Assembly: GCA_006738865.1 (NCBI GenBank)
Contig: AP019701.1
Location: 4,150,001 to 4,214,000 of the forward strand
Direction: 5' to 3'
Source of the DNA: Allostella sp. ATCC 35155
GTDB lineage: Bacteria; Pseudomonadota; Alphaproteobacteria; ATCC43930; Allostellaceae
Length of the DNA: 64,000 nt
The notes under the pieces were generated by a model. It had not been told where the DNA came from, searched no databases, and saw only the letters and a list, made by a program, of their open reading frames with translations. This document shows, piece after piece, positions 38,137 through 45,982 of this stretch (its first letter is position 1; each line of letters begins with the position of its first letter). Both the position numbers and the translations under genes were made by a program.

Positions 38137-38312
38137 GGCTGGCCCTCCGGCGAAACTCCGATCGCCAGGGACGAGCGCAAGCATCGTGCCAGCCAAAAAA
38201 ATGCGGATTCCGGCCGGTTTCGCCACCTGCGGCGAGCCCGGTTGCCCGCGGCATCGCCAAAGGCTGCCCGATCGGCAGGCCGGTCGGCGCTAAATACCTA
38301 TTTCAGATCAAT

Positions 38313-38347
38313 ATTGTCTGTCTATATTGTATGCAATCTTGCATGCA
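38313..38347. promoter_or_regulatory. Putative GntR operator region upstream of importer 2
   Basis: An AT-rich stretch carries TTGTATGCA (38327-38335) and TTGCATGCA (38339-38347) in tandem, 12 bases apart, and ATTGT at 38313 and 38326. FCD-type GntR regulators often bind TTGTATnCAA-like dyads. The site lies between the end of the GntR gene and importer 2, about 180 bases before its first gene, in the only AT-rich part of the 214-base gap. Confidence 0.4.
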
Positions 38348-38350
38348 CGA

Positions 38351-39049
38351 TCACCCGACCATCCCGCCCTGGGCCTTCGAGCGGACCAGATCGGCCGACG
38401 CGTCGCCGACGAGCCCGAGGTGACCCTGCATCGCCAGCCGTGCGGCTGCCGGATCCCCCTGCTCGATCGCGCGCACGACCGCGTCATGCTCTTCCCAGGA
38501 CCGTTGCAGCCGGCCGGAGAGGCGGAACTGCAGGCGGCGGAACGGGCCGACGCGGCGGCGCACGTCGGCCGTCATCTGGGCCAGCGTGGCGTTGCCGCAG
38601 CCCTGCCAGATGGTGTCGTGGAAATCGAGGTTGAGGGCGGCATAGTCCTCGGGATCGCCGGCCTCGGAGAGGCTTCGCATGCGCCCGTGAATCCGCAGCA
38701 GGCCGCGGCGCTGCGCCGCCGTCATCCGCCGCGCGGCGAGCGCCGCGCAGGCCGCTTCCAGCTCCGCCATCAGCTCGAAGGATTCGGCCAGCGCCTTCTG
38801 CGACGGCGTGGTGACGATCACCCCCTTGTGCGGCCGCGCCTCGACGAGCCCGGTCGCCGCGAGCTGGCGCAGGGCCTCGCGGACCGGCGTGCGCGAGACG
38901 CCGTAGCGATCGGCCAGCCCCTGCTCGTCGAGCCGGACACCGGGCCCGATGCGGCCGGACAGAATCTCCTCCGCGAGATCCTCGCGCAGCCGGTCGGCCC
39001 GCGTCCGCGGCGGTCCGGGAAGGGCGATCTTGCCGCTGGTGGCTTCCAT
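38351..39049 (-). CDS. GntR-family (FCD domain) regulator
   Basis: 232 aa from ATG 39049, preceded by AGAGGGG. Winged helix at residues 18-80 (LREDLAEEILSGRIGPGVRLDEQGLADRYG, then SRTPVREALRQLAATGLVE). The FCD effector domain has the metal-binding pattern LDFHDTIW, WEEHDAVV and MQGHL. It is placed between importer 2 and the divergent atzFGE operon and could control both. A longer frame upstream passes through the 15-bp repeats and is not preferred. Confidence 0.88.
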   Translation of the reverse strand: MEATSGKIALPGPPRTRADRLREDLAEEILSGRIGPGVRLDEQGLADRYGVSRTPVREALRQLAATGLVEARPHKGVIVTTPSQKALAESFELMAELEAACAALAARRMTAAQRRGLLRIHGRMRSLSEAGDPEDYAALNLDFHDTIWQGCGNATLAQMTADVRRRVGPFRRLQFRLSGRLQRSWEEHDAVVRAIEQGDPAAARLAMQGHLGLVGDASADLVRSKAQGGMVG

Positions 39050-39105
39050 CGCCCCTCTTTGGCCGAACCCGGCGACGCCGACAAGGCCCCGGCGCGATGC
39101 GCCCC

Positions 39106-39195
39106 GGGCTGGCACGTCGCGGGCTGGCACGTCGCGGTCTGGCACGTCGCGGTCTGGCACGTCGCGGGCTGGCACGCCCCGGTCTGGCACGCCCC
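39106..39195. repeat. Six 15-bp tandem repeats between the GntR and atzF genes
   Basis: Units of 15 bp run without gaps from 39106 to 39195: GGGCTGGCACGTCGC twice, GGTCTGGCACGTCGC twice, then GGGCTGGCACGCCCC and GGTCTGGCACGCCCC. They fill most of the 164-base divergent promoter region and end 18 bases before the atzF ATG. They could be a regulator-binding array or a slippage-prone spacer. In the atzF frame they would read GLARR repeats. Confidence 0.95.
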
Positions 39196-39213
39196 GTGCT
39201 GAGGCCGCCCACC

Positions 39214-40983
39214 ATGACGGACACGAACCGCATGCCCCGCCCTGAATCGCAGCTCCAACCCGGTCCGCTGACGCTGGCCGACTGGGGCACGGCCACGCCG
39301 GCCGACCGCGCCGCCCATGCAAGGCGCCTCGAGGAGGCCGATCCGGCCATCTTCATCGGCCGGCCGCGTCCGGCGCCCGACGGTATCCCGCTCGCGGTCA
39401 AGGACAACATCGACGCCGCCGGCTGGCCGACGACGGCCGGTTGCCCGGCCTTCTCCTATCGGCCGGACGCCTCGGCCGGCGCGGTCGCCCGGCTGGAGCA
39501 GGCCGGATGGCGGGTCGTGGCCAAGACCAACCTCGACCAGTTCGCGACCGGGCTGGTCGGCGTGCGCTCGCCCTACGGCGTGCCGGAGAACCCGTTCGGC
39601 CAGGGAGCGATCCCCGGCGGCTCCTCCTCCGGCTCGGCGGTGGCCGTGGCGCGCGGCCTCGTCCCCGTCGCGTTCGGCACGGACACCGCCGGCTCCGGCC
39701 GCGTGCCCGCCATGATGAACAACATCGTCGGCCTGAAGCCGACGCGGGGCCTGATTCCGGCGTCGGGCGTCGTGCCGGCCTGCCGCAGCCTCGACTGCGT
39801 CTCGATCTTCGCCCTGACCGTCCCGGACGCCCTGGCGGCGCTGGAGGCCGCCGCCGGCCCGGACCCGGCCGATCCCTTCTCCCGCCCGGTCACGCTCGCC
39901 CCGCCGCGGACGGGCGGCTGGCGCGTCGCGGTGCCCGATCCCGCCGCCTGCCCCTGGCACGGCGACGCGCTCGGGCCGCAATGGTGGCTCGCGGCGGTCG
40001 AGCGGCTGCGCGGCCTCGGCGCCACGGTCGAGACCTTCGATCCGACCCCCTTCCTCGCCGCGGCCGCCCTGCTCTACGACGGCCCCTGGGTCGCCGAGCG
40101 CACCGCCGCCGTCGGCGACTTCGTCGATGCCCATTGGGACGCCTGCGACCCCGCGGTGCGGTCGATCGTCCGCGGCGGACGCGGGCGGACGGCGATCGAC
40201 GCCTTCCGCGGCCTCTATCGGCTGGCCGAACTTACCGCTGCGGCGGGCGCGGTCTGGCAGCGCTGCGACGCCCTGATGGTGCCGACCGCCCCCCGCCACT
40301 GGACCGTGGCCGAGGTCGCGGCCGAGCCCATCGCCCGCAACTCGGCGCTCGGCACCTGGACCAACTTCGTCAACCTCATGGACTTGGCCGCGATCGCCGT
40401 GCCGGCCGGCTTCCATGGCAACGGGCTGCCGGTCGGCGTGACCCTGATCGGCCCGGCCGGCAGCGACCGCGCCCTGGCCGCGATCGGCGGGGCGATGCAC
40501 GCCGCCGCCGCAGTACCCCTGGGCGCGACGGGGGCGTCGGCGGACGCCGCCGCCCTCCGGCCCGCCGTCGCCTCCGGCGAAGGGGTCGCGGTCGCGGTGT
40601 TCGGCGCGCACCTCTCGGGCGAAGGGCGCGCCCATGCGCTGACGGCGCTCGGCGCCGCGCCGGAACGGGCGATCCGCACGGCCCCGGCCTACCGCATGGT
40701 GCTGTTGCCCGGGCCGCCGCCGCGTCCCGGGCTGGTCGCGGTCGAGCGCGACGGCGTCGCTGTCGACGGCGAACTCTGGCGGGTGCCCGAGCGGTCCCTG
40801 CCGGGCCTGCTGGCGGAGGTGCGGCCGCCGCTCGCCCTCGGCTTCGTACGCCTCGACGACGGCAGCGAGGTTCGCGGCTTCGTCTGCGCCGCCGGCGGCG
40901 AACACGCCATGGCCGACATCAGCCGCTTCGGCGGGTGGCGGGCATGGCGCCGCAGTCTGATCGAGGAAGGGAGCCCGAGATGA
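39214..40983 (+). CDS. atzF: Allophanate hydrolase (AtzF type)
   Basis: 589 aa, the normal two-domain size. Amidase-signature domain with catalytic Lys63 (AVKDNID), Ser137 (GGSSSGS) and nucleophile Ser161 (GTDTAGSGRVPA). The C-terminal domain from about 440 (VAVFGAHLSGEGR to FGGWRAWR) is the decarboxylating domain of allophanate hydrolases. Reaction: allophanate to ammonia and CO2. ATG 39214 is chosen; an ATG at 39097 in the same frame would add the 15-bp repeats as an Arg/Leu/Ala tail. Coupled to atzG by ATGA. Confidence 0.9.
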   Translation: MTDTNRMPRPESQLQPGPLTLADWGTATPADRAAHARRLEEADPAIFIGRPRPAPDGIPLAVKDNIDAAGWPTTAGCPAFSYRPDASAGAVARLEQAGWRVVAKTNLDQFATGLVGVRSPYGVPENPFGQGAIPGGSSSGSAVAVARGLVPVAFGTDTAGSGRVPAMMNNIVGLKPTRGLIPASGVVPACRSLDCVSIFALTVPDALAALEAAAGPDPADPFSRPVTLAPPRTGGWRVAVPDPAACPWHGDALGPQWWLAAVERLRGLGATVETFDPTPFLAAAALLYDGPWVAERTAAVGDFVDAHWDACDPAVRSIVRGGRGRTAIDAFRGLYRLAELTAAAGAVWQRCDALMVPTAPRHWTVAEVAAEPIARNSALGTWTNFVNLMDLAAIAVPAGFHGNGLPVGVTLIGPAGSDRALAAIGGAMHAAAAVPLGATGASADAAALRPAVASGEGVAVAVFGAHLSGEGRAHALTALGAAPERAIRTAPAYRMVLLPGPPPRPGLVAVERDGVAVDGELWRVPERSLPGLLAEVRPPLALGFVRLDDGSEVRGFVCAAGGEHAMADISRFGGWRAWRRSLIEEGSPR

Positions 40984-41174
40984 GCGCGCCTGACGAGGAC
41001 GACCCGATCCTACGCTATGCCGACGCCGCCGCGGCGCTGCTCGGCCTGCCGCTTCCGGAAGACCGCCGCGCGGCCGTGATCGAGCATCTGCGCCTCGCCC
41101 ATCGGCTGGCCGGCGTCGTCGGAGACCATCCGGTCGGCGCGTCCGACGAGCCCGCCCCGGTGTTCCGGCCATGA
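40980..41174 (+). CDS. atzG: AtzG-like small subunit (DUF4089-type)
   Basis: 64 aa. It overlaps atzF by four bases at its start and the amidase by four bases at its end (ATGA both times), so it is certainly translated as part of the operon. Sequence PILRYADAAAALLGLPLPEDRRAAVIEHL is a GatC-like helical pattern. In Pseudomonas ADP, AtzG forms a complex with AtzE and is needed for its activity. It is too short to be found by length-filtered gene callers. Confidence 0.87.
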   Translation: MSAPDEDDPILRYADAAAALLGLPLPEDRRAAVIEHLRLAHRLAGVVGDHPVGASDEPAPVFRP

Positions 41175-42583
41175 CCGCCGGCCATCGCGCCCTCCGCGCC
41201 GACGCGACTGCGTCCGACATCGCCGCTGCGGTGCGCGGCGGTGCGACCTCGGCCGCCGCCGTGATCGAGGCGGCGCTGGGCCGCATCGCCGCCGCGCAGC
41301 CCATCCTCAACGCCGTCACCGCGGTGACGGCGGAGCGGGCGCGGATGCGGGCCGCGGCGATCGACCGTGCCGTCGCCGCCGGCCAGGACCCCGGGCCGCT
41401 CGCCGGCGTGCCCTTCGCGGTCAAGAACCTGTTCGACGTGGCCGGCCTCGCGACGCTCGCCGGCTCGCGCATCGAGGCCGACTCCCCGCCGGCGACGGCG
41501 GACGCGCCCCTCATCGCACGCCTGGAAGCCGCCGGGGCAATTCTCGTCGGCGCGCTCGGGATGGGCGAGTACGCCTACGACTTCACGGGGCGCAACGCGC
41601 ATTACGGCGCGACCCGCAATCCGCACGATCCGGCGCGGATGAGCGGCGGTTCGTCCGGCGGCAGCGGCAGCGCGGTCGCCGGCGGGCTGGTGCCGATCGC
41701 GCTCGGCAGCGACACCAACGGTTCGATCCGGGTGCCGGCCTCGCTGTGCGGCGTCTTCGGGCTGAAGCCGACCTTCGGCCGCCTCACCCGCCGCGGCAGC
41801 TTTCCGTTCGTCGCCGCCCTCGATCATCTCGGGCCGTTCGCCCGCTCGGTCGCCGATCTCCGCCTCGCCTACGACGCCATGCAGGGCCCCGACCCGGCCG
41901 ATCCCGCCTGTGCGGACCGCCCCGTCGAGCCGGCCGCCGAAGGCGACATCGCGGGGTTGCGGGTCGCCGTCCTCGACGGTCATTTCCACGAGTTCGCCGG
42001 CCCGGAGGCCCGCGCGGCAGTCGAGCGGGTGGCGGACGCCCTCGGTGCGACGCGCCGGCTGACCCTCCCGGGCGCCGGCCGGGCGCGGGCGGCCGCCTAT
42101 GTCATCACCGCCGCCGAGGGCGGCGCGCTGCACCTCGACCGGCTGCGGCGGCGGGCAGAGGATTTCGATCCGGAGACGCGCGACCGGCTGACCGCCGGCG
42201 CCCTCGTCCCCGCCGCCTGGGTCGACCGGGCGCAGCGCTATCGCGGCGTCTTCCGGCGGGCGGTGGCCGCGGCGATGCAGGAGGTCGACGTGCTGATCGC
42301 GCCGGCCACGCCCTGCACCGCCCCGCTGGTCGAGCAGCAGACCATGGAACTGGCCGGCGCCACCGTGCCGGTGCGCGCCAATCTCGGCGTGCTGACGCAG
42401 CCCATCTCCTTCATCGGCCTGCCGGTGGTGGCAGCCCCCATCGCCGGCCCCGGCCTGCCGATCGCGGTCCAGATCATCGGCCGGCCCTGGGAAGAGGCGA
42501 CATTACTGCGGGTCGCCGCCGCCTTGGAACGGGCGGGAATCGCGGCCGCACCCGTCGCGAAGGCCTTCAGCGCCGGGTCGTGA
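41171..42583 (+). CDS. atzE: AtzE-family amidase (1-carboxybiuret hydrolase-like)
   Basis: 470 aa amidase-signature enzyme with Lys85 (AVKNLFD), Ser161 (MSGGSSGGS) and nucleophile Ser185 (GSDTNGSIRVPA); the 24-residue Ser-Ser spacing is canonical. AtzE with AtzG deaminates 1-carboxybiuret to 1,3-dicarboxyurea in the cyanuric acid pathway. The atzF-atzG-atzE order supports that role. No atzD (cyanuric acid hydrolase) or atzH is in the window, so the entry substrate is open. The first gene downstream is 143 bases away. Confidence 0.85.
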   Translation: MTAGHRALRADATASDIAAAVRGGATSAAAVIEAALGRIAAAQPILNAVTAVTAERARMRAAAIDRAVAAGQDPGPLAGVPFAVKNLFDVAGLATLAGSRIEADSPPATADAPLIARLEAAGAILVGALGMGEYAYDFTGRNAHYGATRNPHDPARMSGGSSGGSGSAVAGGLVPIALGSDTNGSIRVPASLCGVFGLKPTFGRLTRRGSFPFVAALDHLGPFARSVADLRLAYDAMQGPDPADPACADRPVEPAAEGDIAGLRVAVLDGHFHEFAGPEARAAVERVADALGATRRLTLPGAGRARAAAYVITAAEGGALHLDRLRRRAEDFDPETRDRLTAGALVPAAWVDRAQRYRGVFRRAVAAAMQEVDVLIAPATPCTAPLVEQQTMELAGATVPVRANLGVLTQPISFIGLPVVAAPIAGPGLPIAVQIIGRPWEEATLLRVAAALERAGIAAAPVAKAFSAGS

Positions 42584-42726
42584 GGGTGGCGTGCGGCCCT
42601 GCGGGCGGCCCCATCGCTGCGATCTGCCCGAATTGCGACAGCCCGGTTCGACAATACGCCGCTTCCCCCGAGGCGAATGCGCACTACGCTGAAGGCCGGA
42701 ACCCAACCAGCGAAGCGAACGGAGCC

Positions 42727-43326
42727 ATGACCGCTGCCCGCACCCTCCTCCAGCTCGCCGGCGCCGATGCCACGCCCGGCCCCCTTTCCAAGTCCGCCGT
42801 GGTGGTCATCGACGCCCAGCGCGAATATGTCGACGGTCACCTGCCGCTGCCGGGGGTCGCGCCCGCGCTCGACGCCATCGCCAGGCTGCTGGTGGCGGCC
42901 CGGGCAGCCGGCGCGCCCGTCATCCATGTCGCCCACAAGGGCAAGGCCGGCGGCCTGTTCGACATGGACGGCGGCGGAGGCCGGATCGCCGATGCCGCCC
43001 AGCCTGCCGCCGGCGAAGCGGTCGTGACCAAGGGCCTGCCCAACGCCTTCGCCGGCACCGACCTCGACCAGGTCCTGAAGGCGACCGGGCGCACCTCGCT
43101 CGTCATCGCCGGGTTCATGACGCACATGTGCGTCAGCTCGACGGCGCGGGCGGCACTCGACCTCGGCTACCGGACGACGGTGATCGCGGATGCCACCGCC
43201 ACCCGCGCGCTGCCCGACCCGACCGGCGGTCCCGACCTCGCACCGGAGGTCCTGCAACGTGCGGCGCTGGCCGAACTCGCGGACCGCTTTGCCGTGGTGG
43301 CGCCGCTATCGGCCCTCGTCGACTGA
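42727..43326 (+). CDS. Isochorismatase-family cysteine hydrolase (biuret-hydrolase candidate)
   Basis: 199 aa from ATG 42727. The catalytic triad of the cysteine hydrolase subfamily is visible: Asp29 (VVVIDAQREYVDG), Lys102 (VVTKGLPNAF) and Cys135 (FMTHMCVSSTARAA). The family includes biuret amidohydrolase (BiuH), carbamoylsarcosinase-like enzymes, nicotinamidases and YcaC. Position after atzFGE makes hydrolysis of a ureide to feed AtzF attractive, but the sequence alone does not distinguish the substrate. The last 21 bases overlap the convergent UDG-like gene. Confidence 0.85.
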   Translation: MTAARTLLQLAGADATPGPLSKSAVVVIDAQREYVDGHLPLPGVAPALDAIARLLVAARAAGAPVIHVAHKGKAGGLFDMDGGGGRIADAAQPAAGEAVVTKGLPNAFAGTDLDQVLKATGRTSLVIAGFMTHMCVSSTARAALDLGYRTTVIADATATRALPDPTGGPDLAPEVLQRAALAELADRFAVVAPLSALVD

Positions 43327-43917
43327 CCCGCCGGCAAGGAGGATCGCGACGCGGCGGCGCAGCTCCGGCAGGGCCTCGGCCGCGAACCACGGATTGCGGT
43401 TGAGCCAGCCGGTGTTGCGCCAGCTCGGATGCGGCAGCGGGAAGTGGCGCGGCAGGTAGTCGCGCCACGCCGCCACCGTCCGGGTCAGGGTCGGGCCGGC
43501 ACGGTCGCCGAGATGCCAGGCCTGCGCCCAGCCGCCGACCAGGAGGACGAGTTCGACGCGGCCGAAGGCGGCCGCCACCCGCGCCTGCCACAGCGGCGCG
43601 CATTCCGGCCGCGGCGGCGCGTCGCCGCCGCGCGGCAGGCGGCCCGGATAGCAGAAGCCCATTGGCGCGATGGCGATCCGCGCCTCGTCGTAGAAGGTGG
43701 CGCGGTCGACGCCGAGCCATTCGCGCAGCCGGTCGCCGCTGGCATCGTCGAAGGAGAGGCCCGAGGCGTGGACCTTGGTGCCGGGCGCCTGGCTGGCGAT
43801 CAGGATGCGGGCGCCTTCGTGGCCCCGGATCACCGGTCGCGGGCCGAGCGGCAGGTGATCCGCACAGACCCGGCAGGCGCGGATTTCCGCCAGCAGGCGA
43901 TCGAAGTCGGCCGTCAC
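43306..43917 (-). CDS. Uracil-DNA glycosylase-superfamily protein
   Basis: 203 aa from GTG 43917, which overlaps the sirtuin stop by four bases (GTGA). Motif 1 region is IASQAPGTKVHASGLSFDD and the C-terminal motif LPHPSWRNTGWL, as in the family with GxAPG and HPS motifs. A CRVC pair near residue 14 may remain from an iron-sulfur site. It would remove uracil or another base from DNA, but some relatives have no shown activity. Third gene of a maintenance operon with thpR and the sirtuin. Confidence 0.8.
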   Translation of the reverse strand: MTADFDRLLAEIRACRVCADHLPLGPRPVIRGHEGARILIASQAPGTKVHASGLSFDDASGDRLREWLGVDRATFYDEARIAIAPMGFCYPGRLPRGGDAPPRPECAPLWQARVAAAFGRVELVLLVGGWAQAWHLGDRAGPTLTRTVAAWRDYLPRHFPLPHPSWRNTGWLNRNPWFAAEALPELRRRVAILLAGGSVDEGR

Positions 43918-44624
43918 CCGCACTCGGCGAGCAGGCGATCGACGAAGGCGGGCACCACCTCCGTCGCGGGGCCATAGTGCCCTTCGTCGAAGAGATCGGC
44001 GCCCAGCGAGCGTTCGAGATTGAGTTCGACCGTGCGCGCGCGGCGCCGCCGCGCATGGTCGACGAAGCCGGCCGCGGGATAGACGTTCCCGGAGGTGCCG
44101 ATGGAGACGAAGAGACCGCACCCGTCGAGGGCCTCGGCGATCGCGTCCATGCCGAGCGGCATCTCGCCGAACCACACGACATGCGGCCGCAGCCGCCGCT
44201 GCCCGCAGGCCGGGCAGGCCACACCCGATGCGAGGTCGTGGCGCACGGGCGAGATCGCGTGGCAGGCGAGGCAGCGCGCCTTCAGCAGCTCGCCATGCAT
44301 GTGGATCAGCGCATGGCTGCCGGCGCGCTCGTGCAGGTCGTCGATGTTCTGGGTGACGACGAGGACGGGCGCCGGCCACCGGGCCTCGAGCCGCGCCAGC
44401 GCGCCATGGGCGGCGTTCGGCCGGATCGCCGGGTCGAGCAGGCCGCGCCGGCGGCTGTCGTAGAAGGCCTGCACGCGCGACGGGTCGCGCGCGAACGCCT
44501 CCGGCGTTGCGACATCCTCGATGCGCACGCTCGCCCAGATGCCGTCGGCATCGCGAAAGGTGTGCAGGCCCGACTCGCGGGAGATGCCGGCGCCGGTGAG
44601 GACGACGATCGGGCGCGCCGCCAT
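43914..44624 (-). CDS. cobB: NAD-dependent protein deacylase, sirtuin (CobB-like)
   Basis: 236 aa. NAD-binding GAGISRESGLHTFRD (residues 10-24), NIDDLHERAGS, catalytic His in HMHGELLKARC and a four-Cys zinc site (CLAC, CPAC). FYDSRRR supplies the Tyr and Arg that mark class III sirtuins, so desuccinylase as well as deacetylase activity is likely. Starts two bases after thpR and overlaps the UDG-like gene. Confidence 0.95.
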   Translation of the reverse strand: MAARPIVVLTGAGISRESGLHTFRDADGIWASVRIEDVATPEAFARDPSRVQAFYDSRRRGLLDPAIRPNAAHGALARLEARWPAPVLVVTQNIDDLHERAGSHALIHMHGELLKARCLACHAISPVRHDLASGVACPACGQRRLRPHVVWFGEMPLGMDAIAEALDGCGLFVSIGTSGNVYPAAGFVDHARRRRARTVELNLERSLGADLFDEGHYGPATEVVPAFVDRLLAECG

Positions 44625-44626
44625 CG

Positions 44627-45169
44627 TCACCAAGTCCGCAGGGGATAGTCCGCCTCGGCGCGGTAGATCGCGCCGTCGCGGGCGAGGTGGCTGGAATAGA
44701 GCACGACGCGATCGGCGATGAAGGGCGGCGCGCGGAAGAGCGAATGGGCGGCGATGAAGGCCTGCACCCGCGGCATGGCCGCCCCCTTGAGGCGCGCGAG
44801 CGTGACGTGCGGCGCGAACTTGCGCTTCTCGGCCGGACTGCCGCCGCGCGCCACCGCCGCCTCGACCCGCTCCTGCAGGTGGACGAGTTCGGGCGTGCGG
44901 GCGACGGCGGCATAGAGCAGCCGGGCGCGCTCGCCCTCGCCGAACTGGCCCATGCCGGCGACCTGGACCTCGACCGCCGGCACCTGGAGCCCGATGAGTT
45001 CCTCGTCGATGTCGGCCGCGGTGCCCTCGTCGACCTCGCCGATGAAGCGCAGCGTCAGGTGCAGATTGTCCTCCGCCACCCAGGACGCACCGGGAATGCC
45101 GCCGCCAAGCAGAACAAGCGCGCGGCGGAGCGATTCCGGCAGGGGGATGGCGACGAACAGGCGGAGCAT
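44627..45169 (-). CDS. thpR: RNA 2',3'-cyclic phosphodiesterase (ThpR/LigT)
   Basis: 180 aa. The two HxTx motifs are HLTL (37-40) and HVTL (near 122), with RLFVAIPLPESLRRAL at the start. The 2H enzymes open 2',3'-cyclic phosphates and, in reverse, can ligate tRNA halves. ATG 45169. It heads a three-gene minus-strand operon; a glycosyltransferase gene starts divergently 75 bases away. Confidence 0.94.
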   Translation of the reverse strand: MLRLFVAIPLPESLRRALVLLGGGIPGASWVAEDNLHLTLRFIGEVDEGTAADIDEELIGLQVPAVEVQVAGMGQFGEGERARLLYAAVARTPELVHLQERVEAAVARGGSPAEKRKFAPHVTLARLKGAAMPRVQAFIAAHSLFRAPPFIADRVVLYSSHLARDGAIYRAEADYPLRTW

Positions 45170-45244
45170 CGGACGAGCCTTCCACATGGCCCGCGCCGGG
45201 CGCCTTGGCAAGCACCGGCGGCGCGGGCTAGATACCAGCCTCGC

Positions 45245-45982
45245 ATGCGCATCGCCGTCGTCACCCCCTATTCGGACGAACCCCTCGAGTGGCTGAGGCA
45301 GGGGCATGCCAGCCTCGCCGACCAGGGCCATGCGGTCGCCCACATCCTGGTGGCCGACGGCCGGCCCGATGCGGAGGTCGCCAAGCTGGCCGACCAGCAC
45401 ATCGTGCTCGGCCGCCGCCACGACGACGGCGGCAATGTCGCGCGCATGGCGGGCGGCCTGTCGGCCGCCTCGCAGCGCTTCGATGCGGTCACCTTCCTCG
45501 ACGCCGCCGACTGGTTCCTGCCGGGACACCTGGCCGGGATGGTGACGGCGCTGGAGGCCGCCGGCGCGGATGTCGCCACCGCACGGCGCGTGCTGCACCG
45601 GATCGACGGCACGCCGGTCGGCGCCTGCCGCCAGGTGGACGGGCTGCGCACCGCCGATCCCAGCGGCATCCTCCTCGCGCCGACCGCCTTCTCGGCGATC
45701 GCGCTGTGGTGCCTCGTCCCGCAACCGGTCGCCGGCGACGCCGCGCAGTCGGTGCTGGGATATCTCCAGGGGCGGGAACGGCGCATCGTCGCGGCCGGCC
45801 CGTCCCCCACGCTCGCCAAGCGCGTCCGGACCCGGGCCTTCAATGCCGGGCTGGGCGCGACGCCGTGGGACGCCTGGCTGGTCGATGGTGACCTCCCCGA
45901 CCCGACGGCGGTCGCCCGCTGGTGGCGCGACATCGGGCCCGAGGAACGGGCGCGCCAGTTCCGCCGGATCGGCATCCATTGA
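45245..45982 (+). CDS. Small GT2-like glycosyltransferase, copy A (altered DxD)
   Basis: 245 aa. Rossmann-like start MRIAVVTPYSDEPLEWLRQGHASL, ILVADGRPD, and the metal-site region FLDAADWFLPGH. In the neighbouring copy the same place reads FLDADNWFYPDH, so copy A has lost the second Asp of DxD and may be inactive or use another residue. Alignment to copy B is obvious over the whole length and both are 245 aa, so this is a tandem duplication. No membrane segment or signal. It is coupled to copy B by a TTGA overlap. Confidence 0.75.
   Translation: MRIAVVTPYSDEPLEWLRQGHASLADQGHAVAHILVADGRPDAEVAKLADQHIVLGRRHDDGGNVARMAGGLSAASQRFDAVTFLDAADWFLPGHLAGMVTALEAAGADVATARRVLHRIDGTPVGACRQVDGLRTADPSGILLAPTAFSAIALWCLVPQPVAGDAAQSVLGYLQGRERRIVAAGPSPTLAKRVRTRAFNAGLGATPWDAWLVDGDLPDPTAVARWWRDIGPEERARQFRRIGIH

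Noticed and set aside
34906-38634. A frame of more than 1200 codons antisense to importer 2.
   Set aside because: No family motifs; it is complementary to four well-supported ABC genes and reflects few stops in GC-rich DNA.
39106-39195. Each 15-bp repeat contains TGGCAC, the -24 element of sigma54 promoters.
   Set aside because: The -12 element should be TTGC five bases later; here GGGC or GGTC follows, so no unit is a credible sigma54 promoter.
39097-39213. An ATG at 39097 would extend AtzF by 39 residues through the repeats (GLARR repeats).
   Set aside because: The family starts at the sequence after 39214, and the extension consists only of translated tandem repeat; no ribosome-binding site was seen for it.
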